From Candidatus Uhrbacteria bacterium (GTDB lineage: Bacteria > Patescibacteriota > Patescibacteriia > 2-12-FULL-60-25), in NCBI GenBank assembly GCA_008363075.1, contig RHKK01000002.1, positions 1 through 64,000 of the forward strand: a stretch of 64,000 nt of DNA, in the 5' to 3' direction. Positions 42,413 to 50,706 of this stretch are shown here, in pieces. The notes beneath the pieces are model-generated. The model was given only the letters and a program-made list of their open reading frames with translations, had not been told where the DNA came from and ran no database searches. The position numbers were made by a program, and so were the translations under genes. How positions within the stretch are numbered: the first letter of the stretch is position 1; each line of letters begins with the position of its first letter.

Positions 42413-43534
42413 TCAGGTGTGCCGTTCGAGCACGCCGAGGAGGAACATGCGCGCTCCGGAGAGCTTGCCGTTCCAGTCGAGTGCGCGTTCGGATTCCGGG
42501 CAGTGATAGACGCTCGCGTACGGTTTCCAGCACGCCTCGATCCGACGGTCGAGGGCGAGCGCCTCGTCGTACGACTCGCTTCGAGCCGGGTTGTTGCCGC
42601 GAATGCGCTCGTACACCTCCCGGGGAGGGACGTTGAGCTTGATGACGGCGCGGTATCGCCGGGCGAGCGTCGCGACGTCGAGGCGCGTACAGCGCTCGAA
42701 GTCCGACACGCCGTCCTTGAAATACGCCGCGTTGTCGAGCAGGCCGCGATCGAGGATGACGGCCTTCTTGCCGTCGGTGAACGCCTGGTCCGTCGCGCCG
42801 TCCTCGAAGATCATCTGCGCCTCGGCAAGGCGGCGCTGGAAGCGCGCATGCCCCACGCGATCGACCGCGCGATCTGGCGGGCGGATGCCGACCTGCGCGA
42901 TGACGATGCTCGCCGCCTCCGGCACGAACGCCACGCGCGGGCCGATGTTCGGGTCCCGCCGGAACGCCTCGATCATGGTGCTCTTGCCCGAACCCGGTCC
43001 GCCCGTCAGGACGACGCGCGGCATCGGACGCGGCAGGTGCAGATGCACGGGCATGCGGTCGCCCGCATCCTCCTCGAGCTCGGTCGCGAGCCGCGCGAGC
43101 GTGAGGTTGTTGACGACGTCCGTCACCTCGTGCGCGCGTCCGATCCACGGCGGCAGGACGAGCGGCTCGTCGGCCGAGCGCTTTTCGAACTCGGCGACGA
43201 CGAGGCCTTCGAGCGGTCCGTGGAACGCGTCGACCTCCCAGCCGTCCAGGACGCGACGCGTCTTGCGGATGCGGTGAGGACAGCGCGCGAAGAGCTCCTC
43301 GAAGAGTCGCCCGTCGATCTCGCGCTCGTACTCGTCACGCACGAGGCCGGTGCCCCGCTTGTGCGCGAGCGACACACGCTCCGTCCCGTCGGCGAGGATC
43401 GTCCGGCGCAGGCGCAGGCTTTCTCCCGGCATGGTGTCGAGATAGGCCTGCTCGATGGTGAAGGCGATTGCCGTCGCCAGCGCGGACTCGTCGAGCTCCT
43501 CGACGATGAAACGGTGTTCGATTTCGTCGGCCAC
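42413..43534 (-). CDS. CYTH triphosphate-tunnel domain fused to a P-loop kinase (AAA_28-like)
   Basis: 373 residues. N-terminal CYTH domain (about 1-165) begins VADEIEHRFIV with the metal-binding ExExR-like motif and runs through SLRLRRTILADGTERVSLAH, EYEREIDG and VVAEFEKRS. A P-loop kinase-like domain begins at VVLTGGPGSGKSTMIEAF (P-loop 178-186), with AQMIFEDGATDQAFTDGKKA, VILDRGLLDNAAYF and a C-terminal lid. The same order occurs in the eukaryotic TTD14 protein (family knowledge). GTG at 43534 follows a perfect aaaggagg by four bases and gives the family start, so upstream in-frame ATGs (43570, 43609, 43708) are rejected. Substrate unknown; perhaps nucleoside or thiamine-like triphosphates. 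Confidence 0.8.
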   Translation of the reverse strand: MADEIEHRFIVEELDESALATAIAFTIEQAYLDTMPGESLRLRRTILADGTERVSLAHKRGTGLVRDEYEREIDGRLFEELFARCPHRIRKTRRVLDGWEVDAFHGPLEGLVVAEFEKRSADEPLVLPPWIGRAHEVTDVVNNLTLARLATELEEDAGDRMPVHLHLPRPMPRVVLTGGPGSGKSTMIEAFRRDPNIGPRVAFVPEAASIVIAQVGIRPPDRAVDRVGHARFQRRLAEAQMIFEDGATDQAFTDGKKAVILDRGLLDNAAYFKDGVSDFERCTRLDVATLARRYRAVIKLNVPPREVYERIRGNNPARSESYDEALALDRRIEACWKPYASVYHCPESERALDWNGKLSGARMFLLGVLERHT

Positions 43535-43701
43535 GCGGCCTCCTTTCCGGATCGTGAAAAGATCCGTCATGAGCGTGACAGTATCGCTTTTGTCCGTCAA
43601 CGAAGCCATTGTCAGGATGCCGACGGATTTTGTCGAGATTTTTTGCTTATTTTTGTAGAGAAGCAGGGCGATTTTTTGGCCAAGATTAGATAATATATTA
43701 C

Positions 43702-43730
43702 TTGACAAAATTCATAAATTGTGCTACTAT
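43702..43730 (+). promoter_or_regulatory. strong promoter for the small lipoprotein gene
   Basis: -35 ttgaca (43702-43707), exactly 17 bases, -10 tactat (43725-43730), within an AT-rich stretch unlike the surrounding coding DNA. The transcript start would be about 50 bases before the ATG. Confidence 0.85.
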
Positions 43731-43790
43731 ATCACGTTCTGAGGATGATTCCGGACGGACCGGTACATCACTCAGCGGGAGGTTTCAAAG

Positions 43791-44096
43791 ATGAACAACC
43801 GCTTCGGCTTCTACGGCGTGCTCGGCGGGATCGTGCTCGCGCTCCTTCTCAACGTGCTCTCCGGCTGCGCCTCTCCGGCGCAGGCCGAGCAGCCCCGCGC
43901 CCCGCGCGTCACGGTCCTCGAGACCATCGAGATCATCGGCGACGTCGAGCGTGTCTCCAACGAGTACACGCTCACGATCAGCGACATCCGCGCGGTCGAG
44001 TCCGTGACCTACGTCACGGGCGAGGCGCACACCTACACGACCGACGACGGGATCACCGTCGACGTCGAGCAGGGGACGGTCACCATCTACAACTGA
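43791..44096 (+). CDS. small lipoprotein of unknown function
   Basis: 101 residues. A hydrophobic signal (YGVLGGIVLALLLNVLSGC) ends in a lipobox LSGC at Cys26, so the mature ~75-residue protein is lipid-anchored. The mature part is beta-rich (VTVLETIEIIGDVERVSNEY, VTYVTGEAHTYTTDDGITVD), with a possible short repeated strand motif. It has a consensus promoter, an excellent ribosome site (gggaggt) and its own terminator, so it is a free-standing and probably well-expressed gene. I recognise no family. Confidence 0.75.
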   Translation: MNNRFGFYGVLGGIVLALLLNVLSGCASPAQAEQPRAPRVTVLETIEIIGDVERVSNEYTLTISDIRAVESVTYVTGEAHTYTTDDGITVDVEQGTVTIYN

Positions 44097-44120
44097 TCGC
44101 ACGCGCGTCACTTGCGCGGC

Positions 44121-44149
44121 GAAACCCGCCTTCACAAGAGGCGGGTTTC
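44121..44149 (+). terminator. terminator of the lipoprotein gene
   Basis: Ten-pair stem gaaacccgcc / ggcgggtttc with a nine-base loop, 24 bases after the stop. Confidence 0.8.
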
Positions 44150-44167
44150 AAAATCCAAAAAAAAGCT

Positions 44168-44236
44168 GTCGTTGCGAGGAACGAAGTGACGAAGCAATCT
44201 CATCCGATGGGATTGCTTCGCTTCGCTCGCAACGAC
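44168..44236. repeat. inverted repeat of the gtcgttgcgag...ctcgcaacgac type
   Basis: Left end gtcgttgcgaggaacgaag and right end cttcgctcgcaacgac are inverted copies around gcaatctcatccgatgggattgc. A long hairpin element lying just past the transketolase stop. This class is widely dispersed in bacterial genomes (general knowledge). Confidence 0.85.
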
Positions 44237-44237
44237 A

Positions 44238-45221
44238 CTACTTACGCTTTAAGGCTCGTTTCACCGCCGCTTTGATGTGCTTTACGCCCATGCCAAAATG
44301 CTCGATCAGCTCCGTCGGCGGTCCGGATTCTCCGAAGCGATCCTGCACGCCGATGAATTCCATCGGTACGGGATTGTGTTTCGCGAGGAGTTCCGCCACG
44401 GCGCCGCCAAGTCCGCCCGCAATTTGATGCTCTTCGACCGTGACGATCGCTTTGCATCGCCTTGCCGCATCCAAAATTGTCTTTTCATCAAGCGGTTTGA
44501 TCGTATGAGAATTGATCACCGTGCATTCGATTTTTTGTTTCGAGAGTTCATCCGCGGCTTTGAGCGCATTCCAGAGGAGCGGACCGCAACCGATTATCGC
44601 CACGTCCTTTCCATCACGGAACGTTGTCGCCTTGCCGATCTGGAACGGCGTTTTCGCGGTCGTAAAGACATGCGTTTTTTCGCGCGCGAAACGGACGTAG
44701 CACGGGCCCTTCACGTTCGCGATCGCGATCGTTGCCTTGCGTGCCTCCTCGACGTCGCAGGGAGCGATCACCGTGATGTGCGGAATACAGCGCATGATGG
44801 CGATGTCTTCGATCGCCTGATGCGTCGCGCCGTCCGGTCCGACCGAAACGCCCGCATGGCTCCCGATGATCTTCACGTTCGCCTCGTTGAGGCAGATATT
44901 CGTCCGAACCTGCTCCCACGAACGTCCCGGGCAAAACATGGCGTACGAGGTGATGTAGGGGATTTTGCCCGCCAGCGCCATCCCGGCAGCCGATGCCGCC
45001 AAGAGCTGTTCATGCACGCCCATTTGTACGAACCGATCGGGAAACTGTTTCTTGAATTCCAAATTGCGCGTGGATTCCGTGAGATCGGCGCACATCACGA
45101 CCACGTTGGTATTTTTCGCCGCAGCTTCAAGCACGCCCATGCCGTAGCCGTCGCGCGTGGGCTTTTGCGGCACGTCGGGGGAGAACAGGTCCTCGATGAG
45201 GTAGGCGTCGGATCGGATCAT
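44238..45221 (-). CDS. transketolase, C-terminal half subunit
   Basis: 327 residues. Carries the pyrimidine-binding and C-terminal domains: VVVMCADLTESTRNLEFKKQ, FVQMGVHEQLLAASAAGMAL (TPP-activating Glu), SHAGVSVGPDGATHQAIEDI, VDVEEARK-type helix, and IECTVINSHTIKPLDEKTIL in the C-terminal domain. With the partner half upstream it moves two-carbon units in the pentose phosphate pathway. The upstream subunit overlaps by four bases. Split transketolases are normal in many anaerobes and Patescibacteria. Confidence 0.93.
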   Translation of the reverse strand: MIRSDAYLIEDLFSPDVPQKPTRDGYGMGVLEAAAKNTNVVVMCADLTESTRNLEFKKQFPDRFVQMGVHEQLLAASAAGMALAGKIPYITSYAMFCPGRSWEQVRTNICLNEANVKIIGSHAGVSVGPDGATHQAIEDIAIMRCIPHITVIAPCDVEEARKATIAIANVKGPCYVRFAREKTHVFTTAKTPFQIGKATTFRDGKDVAIIGCGPLLWNALKAADELSKQKIECTVINSHTIKPLDEKTILDAARRCKAIVTVEEHQIAGGLGGAVAELLAKHNPVPMEFIGVQDRFGESGPPTELIEHFGMGVKHIKAAVKRALKRK

Positions 45222-46087
45222 ACGCGTGCGTGATCGGCCTTAAGCCGCTTTTCTATCTCTTTCAATTCATCGAGCGCCTGCTTGGCCTGACCTTCCTTAA
45301 ACGGCTGGCTGTGCCATAAATAATTATTTTCCATGTAGGAGACGCCGCGACCCGGTACCGTATGCGCGATGATGGCCGTCGGACGTTGTCGCCGCACCTT
45401 GGCATCCTCGATCGCGCGGACCACGTCCGGGATGTCGTTGCCGTTGCACTCGATCACGTACCAGTTGAATGCCTCGTACTTATCCTTCAACGGTTCAAGC
45501 GGCATGATGTCTTCCGTGTCGCCGTCGATCTGGATGTTGTTACGATCGATAATGTTGATCAGATTGTCGAGTCGATACTTGCCTGCAAACATCATTGCTT
45601 CCCAGTGCAACCCCGCCTCATGTTCGCCGTCGGACGTGATACAAAAAACGTGATGCGTTTTGCCGTCCATCTGTGACGCGTACGCCATGCCGGCGGCCTG
45701 CGCCAGTCCCGCGCCAAGCGGACCCGAGGTCGTTTCCGACCCGGGAAGCCGCGTTCGTTCGGGATGTCCCTGAAGTCGTGTTCCGAGCGCACGCAGCGTC
45801 AAGAGCTCTTTTTTCGGGAAATAGCCGGCTTCGGCCATGGCGGCGTAGCGGATCGGGCAGATATGACCGTTCGAGAGGATAAGCCGGTCACGATCTTCCC
45901 AGTTCGGATCCTTCGGTTTGTGGTGGAGGACGTGGAAATACAGCACCGCAAAGATATCCGCCATGCCGAGCGGTCCGCCTTGATGACCGGAACCCGCATA
46001 CGCGACCATTTCGATCACGTGTTGGCGCAATTTGTTCGCGATGAGTTCCAGTTTTTTTGTCTCGGCGTCGTGCAAATGCGCGGGCAT
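45218..46087 (-). CDS. transketolase, N-terminal half subunit
   Basis: 289 residues. Diphosphate-binding half: AGSGHQGGPLGMADIFAVLY, LILSNGHICPIRYAAMAEAG, GHPERTRLPGSETTSGPLGA, GLAQAAGMAYASQMDG, then the TPP motif region SDGEHEAGLHWEAMMFAGKY and LINIIDRNNIQIDG, and YNWHV-like motif FNWYVIECNGND. GDGE is replaced by SDGE, a common variant. It is translated with the C-terminal half (four-base overlap). Confidence 0.93.
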   Translation of the reverse strand: MPAHLHDAETKKLELIANKLRQHVIEMVAYAGSGHQGGPLGMADIFAVLYFHVLHHKPKDPNWEDRDRLILSNGHICPIRYAAMAEAGYFPKKELLTLRALGTRLQGHPERTRLPGSETTSGPLGAGLAQAAGMAYASQMDGKTHHVFCITSDGEHEAGLHWEAMMFAGKYRLDNLINIIDRNNIQIDGDTEDIMPLEPLKDKYEAFNWYVIECNGNDIPDVVRAIEDAKVRRQRPTAIIAHTVPGRGVSYMENNYLWHSQPFKEGQAKQALDELKEIEKRLKADHARV

Positions 46088-46115
46088 ACGCCGTCAGTCT
46101 AGCAAATACGCGCCG

Positions 46116-47069
46116 TTATTTCGAACGGAATTTTTTCCAGAGCGCACGGACGATCCATGCGACGAGCATGACGCCGAGCGCGACGGGGAGGACGAGTCCG
46201 AACAGGAATACCGCGAGCGCGATCAGGAGATCCGCGAGCCCCTGAAGGGCGATAACGAGATCTCGCAATGACTCGCGAAGCGTTTCACCCGGGCGCCAGA
46301 CGGGTGTCGGAACCTGCACGCGCGCCTCTTCCGTCATCGAGACGCGGATCGTGGAATATTCCGTGCGATCGCGCAGATAGCGGAGCTGGCCTTCCATGGA
46401 TTCGATCCGCGCCCGCACTTCGCCCAGACGCGCCGTGACCTGAAGCGTTTCTTCGATCGTGTCCGCGTCTTCAAGAATGCGCAGATACTGCGCTTCTTCC
46501 GCGCGCGCCGCGCCGAGACGCGCTTCTAGATCGACGAATTGCGCCGTGACGTCCTCCGTATTCGTCGATTCGTTGAACACCGTGGACGCGAGTTCCTTGA
46601 GGCGCGCGAGCGTGCGGTCGAAGGCGTCTTGCGGGACGCGGATCGTGAGGGTCGCCGATTTCACGCCTTCGCGGTCCACGACGTTCGCGTCCGCGACGAA
46701 TCCGTTTTCCGCCGTGGCGATCGCCCGCGCTTCCGCGAGTCGCGTCTCGACGCGGTCCACGCGCAACGAAAGCGAGCCGTTGCGGATCACGCGTTCGCCG
46801 ACGCGGGCGCGATCTTCCGCCGATGCGGCGAGATCGTACCCCTTTTCCTCATACGCATACGAATCCGTCACGGGTGCGGTGGGCGCCATCATGCCGACGG
46901 ATCCCGAAACTTCACCGCGCAGCGTTTGCATGACGGGCGAGGATTGCCACGGCATGCGCGCCGTGCTTTGCCAAATGAGGGCAAGGAGTGCAAGGATGAG
47001 CAAAAATGAAAGGAGGCCGATCGCGAGGCCGAAGCCTTTGACGCGTCCCGAAACGGAGGTGGTGGACAT
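46116..47069 (-). CDS. DUF4349 membrane protein
   Basis: 317 residues. An N-terminal membrane helix (about 12-34) precedes an outer domain with RVIRNGSLSLRVDRVETRLA, AENGFVADANVVDREGVKSA, LTIRVPQDAFDRTLARLKEL and NTEDVTAQFVDLEARLGAAR. A coiled coil (EEAQYLRILEDADTIEETLQ) follows, then a C-terminal membrane helix pair (LLIALAVFLFGLVLPVALGV) and a basic tail. This is the DUF4349 layout, seen near envelope-stress proteins in other bacteria; the biochemical role is unknown. Upstream of the transketolase pair on the same strand with 28 bases between, so possibly co-transcribed. Confidence 0.85.
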   Translation of the reverse strand: MSTTSVSGRVKGFGLAIGLLSFLLILALLALIWQSTARMPWQSSPVMQTLRGEVSGSVGMMAPTAPVTDSYAYEEKGYDLAASAEDRARVGERVIRNGSLSLRVDRVETRLAEARAIATAENGFVADANVVDREGVKSATLTIRVPQDAFDRTLARLKELASTVFNESTNTEDVTAQFVDLEARLGAARAEEAQYLRILEDADTIEETLQVTARLGEVRARIESMEGQLRYLRDRTEYSTIRVSMTEEARVQVPTPVWRPGETLRESLRDLVIALQGLADLLIALAVFLFGLVLPVALGVMLVAWIVRALWKKFRSK

Positions 47070-47092
47070 ATGACGCCATCATATCACGAACA

Positions 47093-47118
47093 AAACACCC
47101 CCGCATTGCGGGGGTGTT
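47093..47118. terminator. bidirectional terminator
   Basis: Palindrome aacacccccgcattgcgggg followed by gtgtt, T-rich on both sides, after the cupredoxin gene and before DUF4349 on the minus strand. Confidence 0.85.
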
Positions 47119-47138
47119 TGACGTCCGTATTCCGCCGT

Positions 47139-47933
47139 TTACGGAACGACGTTGATCGTGGCCTGCATGGCGGGGTGGATCGAACAGTGGTAGTCGAACG
47201 AGCCCACCACGTCATAGATCTTGGTATAGGACTGGCCCGGCGCAATGTCGCCCGAGCTCCAGTTGGAACCGCTCACGTTGTGGACCATGTTGTCACGGTT
47301 CGTCCATGTCACGCGCGTTCCGCGCTTGACCGTGATCGAGGAGGGGACGAAGCCGTCGCCGGGCGCACCGATCGAGATCGTGATCACGCCTTCTTCCTCG
47401 AGGCCCTTGTCCTGGGCGATCGTGGTCGTGAGCGTCATGACGTTCGCCGGCTGATATTCGGACGCCGTCTCAATCGCCGTACCGAGTCGGTAATTGATGA
47501 AAAAGCCGTCCGGGATATCGTCGATCTGGTTGTTCCAGTTCAAACCATACAGCGTCTGTGCGAGCGACTCGCTCGTGACATGGCGCAGCACGCCGCCGCG
47601 ATCGACGACGTAGGTACGCGGATCGGTGTCGATCTTCACCATCTTACGGCCCGGGCGGTACGTGACGTTGCCGCCGAGCGGGACCGTGGACAGGTGGTTG
47701 TCGGGGATCTGCTTCACTGTGTCAAAGTTGGCGTACCACGTGAAGTAGGTCTTCGCGTTCGGGAACACGTAGCGTTTTCCGTTCGAGGCGAAGTAGTAGA
47801 CGGTGTCCATGGAGCCCTTGATCAGGTCTCCGGGACCGAACGAAGTGGTGACGGCCGCCGACGAGGCAAGCGGGGCCGCGAGCATGGCAACCGAGCCGGC
47901 CGCGGCCAAGGTGCGTTGCAGAAGACGTTTCAT
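47139..47933 (-). CDS. secreted blue-copper (cupredoxin) protein with an N-terminal unnamed domain
   Basis: 264 residues from ATG 47933. Signal peptide (RTLAAAGSVAMLAAPLASSA). Residues ~30-150 hold a domain shared with the next gene upstream: DTVYYFASNGKRYVFPNAKT, YFTWYANFDTV, GGNVTYRPGRKMVKIDTDPR, TYVVDRGGVLRHVTSESLAQ, LYGLNWNNQIDDIPDGFF. The C-terminal ~100 residues are a plastocyanin/amicyanin-like domain with copper ligands H218, C250, H253 and M256 (the C-x2-H-x2-M pattern). Such proteins shuttle electrons outside the cell. The upstream in-frame ATG at 47996 lacks a signal-peptide fit. Its terminator is at 47093. Confidence 0.85.
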   Translation of the reverse strand: MKRLLQRTLAAAGSVAMLAAPLASSAAVTTSFGPGDLIKGSMDTVYYFASNGKRYVFPNAKTYFTWYANFDTVKQIPDNHLSTVPLGGNVTYRPGRKMVKIDTDPRTYVVDRGGVLRHVTSESLAQTLYGLNWNNQIDDIPDGFFINYRLGTAIETASEYQPANVMTLTTTIAQDKGLEEEGVITISIGAPGDGFVPSSITVKRGTRVTWTNRDNMVHNVSGSNWSSGDIAPGQSYTKIYDVVGSFDYHCSIHPAMQATINVVP

Positions 47934-48004
47934 ACTGGAAACGAAAAGTGGGGATGAATGAATAAGCATCTCTAAGGATGAGGCTTTTGCGTCCATCGGT
48001 CAAC

Positions 48005-49390
48005 CTATTGCACGGTGATGACGCTCGAGCTCGCCGTACCGACGGCTCCGCCCGGATCCGCAGCCGTGCCGATGAAGTAGAACGTACCCGAGGATTCGCG
48101 TGTCACCGTCGCGGTGCAGCGGAACGTTTCGCATCGTTTGGAGAACGAGCCGTCGCTCGTGGCGATCTCCGTATAGGCGATCCCTTCATCATCCGACGCC
48201 TCGACGAGGACGTCGACGCTTTCGCCGGCGAGGAGGGCGGTCTTGCCAGGCGTCATCGTCACGATCGGGCGCGGGTTCTCGACGATCGTGAAGACGGAGA
48301 CGGCCGATTGCCGCGCAAAGCCGTTCGCGTCGCGCGCGATCGCGTACGCCTCATGCGTCGTACCGACCGCGCCCGGCGCCGTGCCGAGATACCGGCACTG
48401 CTGCACGTCGTTGCACCCGCGCACGGCGTTCCCGTCGACGTAAATATCGATGGTTTTTGCCACGAAACTCGCGTCCACATCCGCGACGATTTCATGTAGC
48501 GCGTTCGGTTTGACTTCGGGGCGCATCGTGATCGTCACGCCGCTTGCGCCCGCCATGGCCTGGATCGTGGTCGTCGCGTAGAGCTTCAGGCCGTCGCCCC
48601 ACACGAACTCCGCCACGGCCGTCGCCGTCGAGGATGCGCCGGGGAAGGTGACGTCCGCGCCGCACGGGCTGAACTCGCATCGTCGCATATGCAGTCCCTC
48701 GAACCACACGTTCACGTACCAGATCGCGGTGGACGGTTGCGCCGTCGCGATGAGCGTGAAGGTTTGCCCGTGGCCCACCTTGTCCGGCGTGTACGTCAGC
48801 GTTCCGGAGCGGCTCGGCGCGGGTTCCGGCTCCGGTTCGGGCGTCGGTTCCGGCTCCGGTTCGGGCGCGGGTTCGATCGCCCGATCGGCGTCGATCGACG
48901 TCGCGGCGGCTTGTTCCGCGACGCGGTCATATTGCGATGCGCTCGTGATCGGATCGCCCAATCGATAATTGACGAAGAAGGCGGCCGAGATATCGTCGAT
49001 CATCCGGTTCCAATCCGTCCCGTACAGGTCGCGGGCGACACCTTCGGTTTCGACCCAGCGAAGCGTGCCGCTTTTCGCGACGGCGTACACGCGAGGATCG
49101 CTCTCGATCTTCAGCATGCGCGTCCCCGGCTTATAGGTGACATTCGCGCCGATCGGGTAGGCGGCCAAGGCCGCATCATCAATCGTGACGACGGAGGCGA
49201 AGTCCGCGTACCAGGTGAAGTAGGTGTTCTCGTTCGGAAAGACGTAGCGCTTGCCGTCCGTGCCAAGGTAATACACCGACGGCCCGGAGGCTTTGATCAG
49301 CGAGCCGGCGGCTGGGGCGGATTGTGCGCCGATGGCTATGGGCGCGAACGCCAAGGCCACCGACGCGCAGAAAAGAAGAATGCGTCGCAT
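48005..49390 (-). CDS. secreted protein with the shared unnamed domain, EP-rich linker and Ig-like domains
   Basis: 461 residues. Signal peptide ending near IGA. Residues ~28-147 are the same domain as in the cupredoxin gene (SVYYLGTDGKRYVFPNENTY, FTWYADFASV, NVTYKPGTRMLKIESDPRVY, LYGTDWNRMIDDISAAFFVN). A linker of EPEP units follows, then three Ig-like beta domains with paired cysteines (RRCEFSPCG, RGCNDVQQCRYLG, KRCETFRC). The tandem pair of genes with the same N-terminal domain looks like gene duplication followed by domain swapping. No membrane anchor is seen. A -10 tacaat lies 14 bases before the start. Confidence 0.75.
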   Translation of the reverse strand: MRRILLFCASVALAFAPIAIGAQSAPAAGSLIKASGPSVYYLGTDGKRYVFPNENTYFTWYADFASVVTIDDAALAAYPIGANVTYKPGTRMLKIESDPRVYAVAKSGTLRWVETEGVARDLYGTDWNRMIDDISAAFFVNYRLGDPITSASQYDRVAEQAAATSIDADRAIEPAPEPEPEPTPEPEPEPAPSRSGTLTYTPDKVGHGQTFTLIATAQPSTAIWYVNVWFEGLHMRRCEFSPCGADVTFPGASSTATAVAEFVWGDGLKLYATTTIQAMAGASGVTITMRPEVKPNALHEIVADVDASFVAKTIDIYVDGNAVRGCNDVQQCRYLGTAPGAVGTTHEAYAIARDANGFARQSAVSVFTIVENPRPIVTMTPGKTALLAGESVDVLVEASDDEGIAYTEIATSDGSFSKRCETFRCTATVTRESSGTFYFIGTAADPGGAVGTASSSVITVQ

Positions 49391-49414
49391 ATACTTCGTA
49401 TTGTACCACGAGCA

Positions 49415-49500
49415 AACTCATAACTCATAACCAAGAACTTTTTAGAACCCCCCGTTCCTTCATATTTCTGGGTTCTAAGTTATACGTTCTAAGTTCTCAT
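49415..49500. repeat. reiterated-word palindromic array
   Basis: aactcataaccaagaac words face gggttctaagttatacgttc taagttctca. It shares its words with 31156-31231 and overlaps the rpe stop codon region. Confidence 0.75.
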
Positions 49501-50132
49501 CTATGGGTTAGAAGTTTTTTGAGGCTTTGTGCCGCCGCGCGCGGATGCGGGTCGCGGAAGATGGCGGACGCCGCGCAGACGCGATCCACCCCCGTGGCAA
49601 GCAGTTCGGGGATGTTTCCGCGCGTCACGCCGCCATCAAACCCGATGACCAGCGCGGGCCAGCGTTCCTTGAGACGTTTCACTTTTTCCAGCGTGGATGG
49701 GATGAGTTTTTGGCCGCTCCATCCGGGCGTTACGCCCATCACGAGAACGGCGTCCGTCGCGTCAGCATAGGGCGCAAGCCGGTCTACCGGCGTCTCGGGA
49801 GAGATCGCCAGTCCGCATTCCCATCCGTTGGATCGGCACGCGCGAATCGCCGCCTCGTGGTCGATCGGAAGTTCGAGATGCCAAAACGCGCGGATCACCT
49901 GCGGCACACGTTTCCACTCGCGGATCACCGCGATCGGATCCGTCACCATGAGGTGCAGTTCGATTTCAAGCGTCGTATCGATGGGTCCGGCCTGATACCA
50001 CGTCCGATTCGAGACGAAATGCCCGTCCATGCAATCGATTTGCACGCAGCGCGCGATGCCTTCGACCACGGCAAGTCGCGACCGGAATTCGGCCGCATCC
50101 TTGGCAAGAATGGCGGGAATGAGTTCGGACAT
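49497..50132 (-). CDS. rpe: ribulose-phosphate 3-epimerase family protein
   Basis: 211 residues, TIM barrel. Interconverts ribulose-5-P and xylulose-5-P. Metal and catalytic residues: QIDCMDGHFV (Asp), IELHLMVTDP (His), VLVMGVTPGWSGQKLIPSTL (the GF/W-GGQ-like loop) and VIGFDGGVTRGNI (second Asp). It departs from the consensus HxDxMDGxFVPN start, so the exact substrate is slightly uncertain. rpiB lies upstream on the same strand, and the split transketolase is nearby, which supports the pathway. Confidence 0.85.
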   Translation of the reverse strand: MSELIPAILAKDAAEFRSRLAVVEGIARCVQIDCMDGHFVSNRTWYQAGPIDTTLEIELHLMVTDPIAVIREWKRVPQVIRAFWHLELPIDHEAAIRACRSNGWECGLAISPETPVDRLAPYADATDAVLVMGVTPGWSGQKLIPSTLEKVKRLKERWPALVIGFDGGVTRGNIPELLATGVDRVCAASAIFRDPHPRAAAQSLKKLLTHR

Positions 50133-50140
50133 GGGCGAGT

Positions 50141-50207
50141 TGGCAGTTATCAGATGACAGTTGACAAAGGGGGCGAGTTCTTTCTGTCATCTGTTATCTG
50201 TCATCTG
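50141..50207. repeat. reiterated-word palindromic array between rpiB and rpe
   Basis: cagttatcagatgacagttg faces ctgtcatctgttatctgtca around a 12-base spacer. The right arm runs into rpiB and encodes its last residues (QMTDNR). Its words match 1521-1605. Confidence 0.8.
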
Positions 50208-50645
50208 GTCGAGCTGTTTCACGCGTCGGACGTGCCGAGCGGTCTTGGACGGCTTGGTTTTGAGGAAGGTCGCGACGATCTTTTTCGCGGCAGCGGGCTT
50301 CGTGACCCAGCCCCCGAGGACGAGAACATTTGCGTGATTGTGCTCGCGGGAGAGCTTCGCGTCCCGTTCCGAGCGCGCAACCACGGCGCGGACGCCGCGA
50401 AAACGGTTCGCCGCGACGTCCATCCCGTGTCCCGTGCCGCAAAACAGCAGGCCGAACGCGGCCTGATCCTTTTGCACGGCCATCGCGACCTTGCGTGCGG
50501 CCAGCGGATAATCGTCGCCCGCCACGAGGTTCGGCGATACATCGACGGGATCATATCCGCGCGTCCACAGATCTGCCTTGATCGCTTCTTTCAACGCAAA
50601 GCCCGCGTGATCGGCGCCAAGGTACAACGGAATGGGTTTGGGCAT
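50187..50645 (-). CDS. rpiB: ribose-5-phosphate isomerase B
   Basis: 152 residues. RpiB/LacA fold converting ribulose-5-P to ribose-5-P. Motifs: LYLGADHAGFALKEAIKADL, YDPVDVSPNLVAGDDYPLAA, GLLFCGTGHGMDVAANRFRG (catalytic Cys), VRAVVARSERDAKLSREHNH and ANVLVLGGWV. The last residues are encoded by a palindromic repeat, which extended or altered the original C-terminus. Divergent from ileS, with 61 bases between start codons. Confidence 0.93.
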   Translation of the reverse strand: MPKPIPLYLGADHAGFALKEAIKADLWTRGYDPVDVSPNLVAGDDYPLAARKVAMAVQKDQAAFGLLFCGTGHGMDVAANRFRGVRAVVARSERDAKLSREHNHANVLVLGGWVTKPAAAKKIVATFLKTKPSKTARHVRRVKQLDQMTDNR

Positions 50646-50706
50646 AAAAAGTCGCTTGACCTGCGGGGAAAATCAACGCATGCTGGTCGCGTTTCCCCCG
50701 TAGTAT

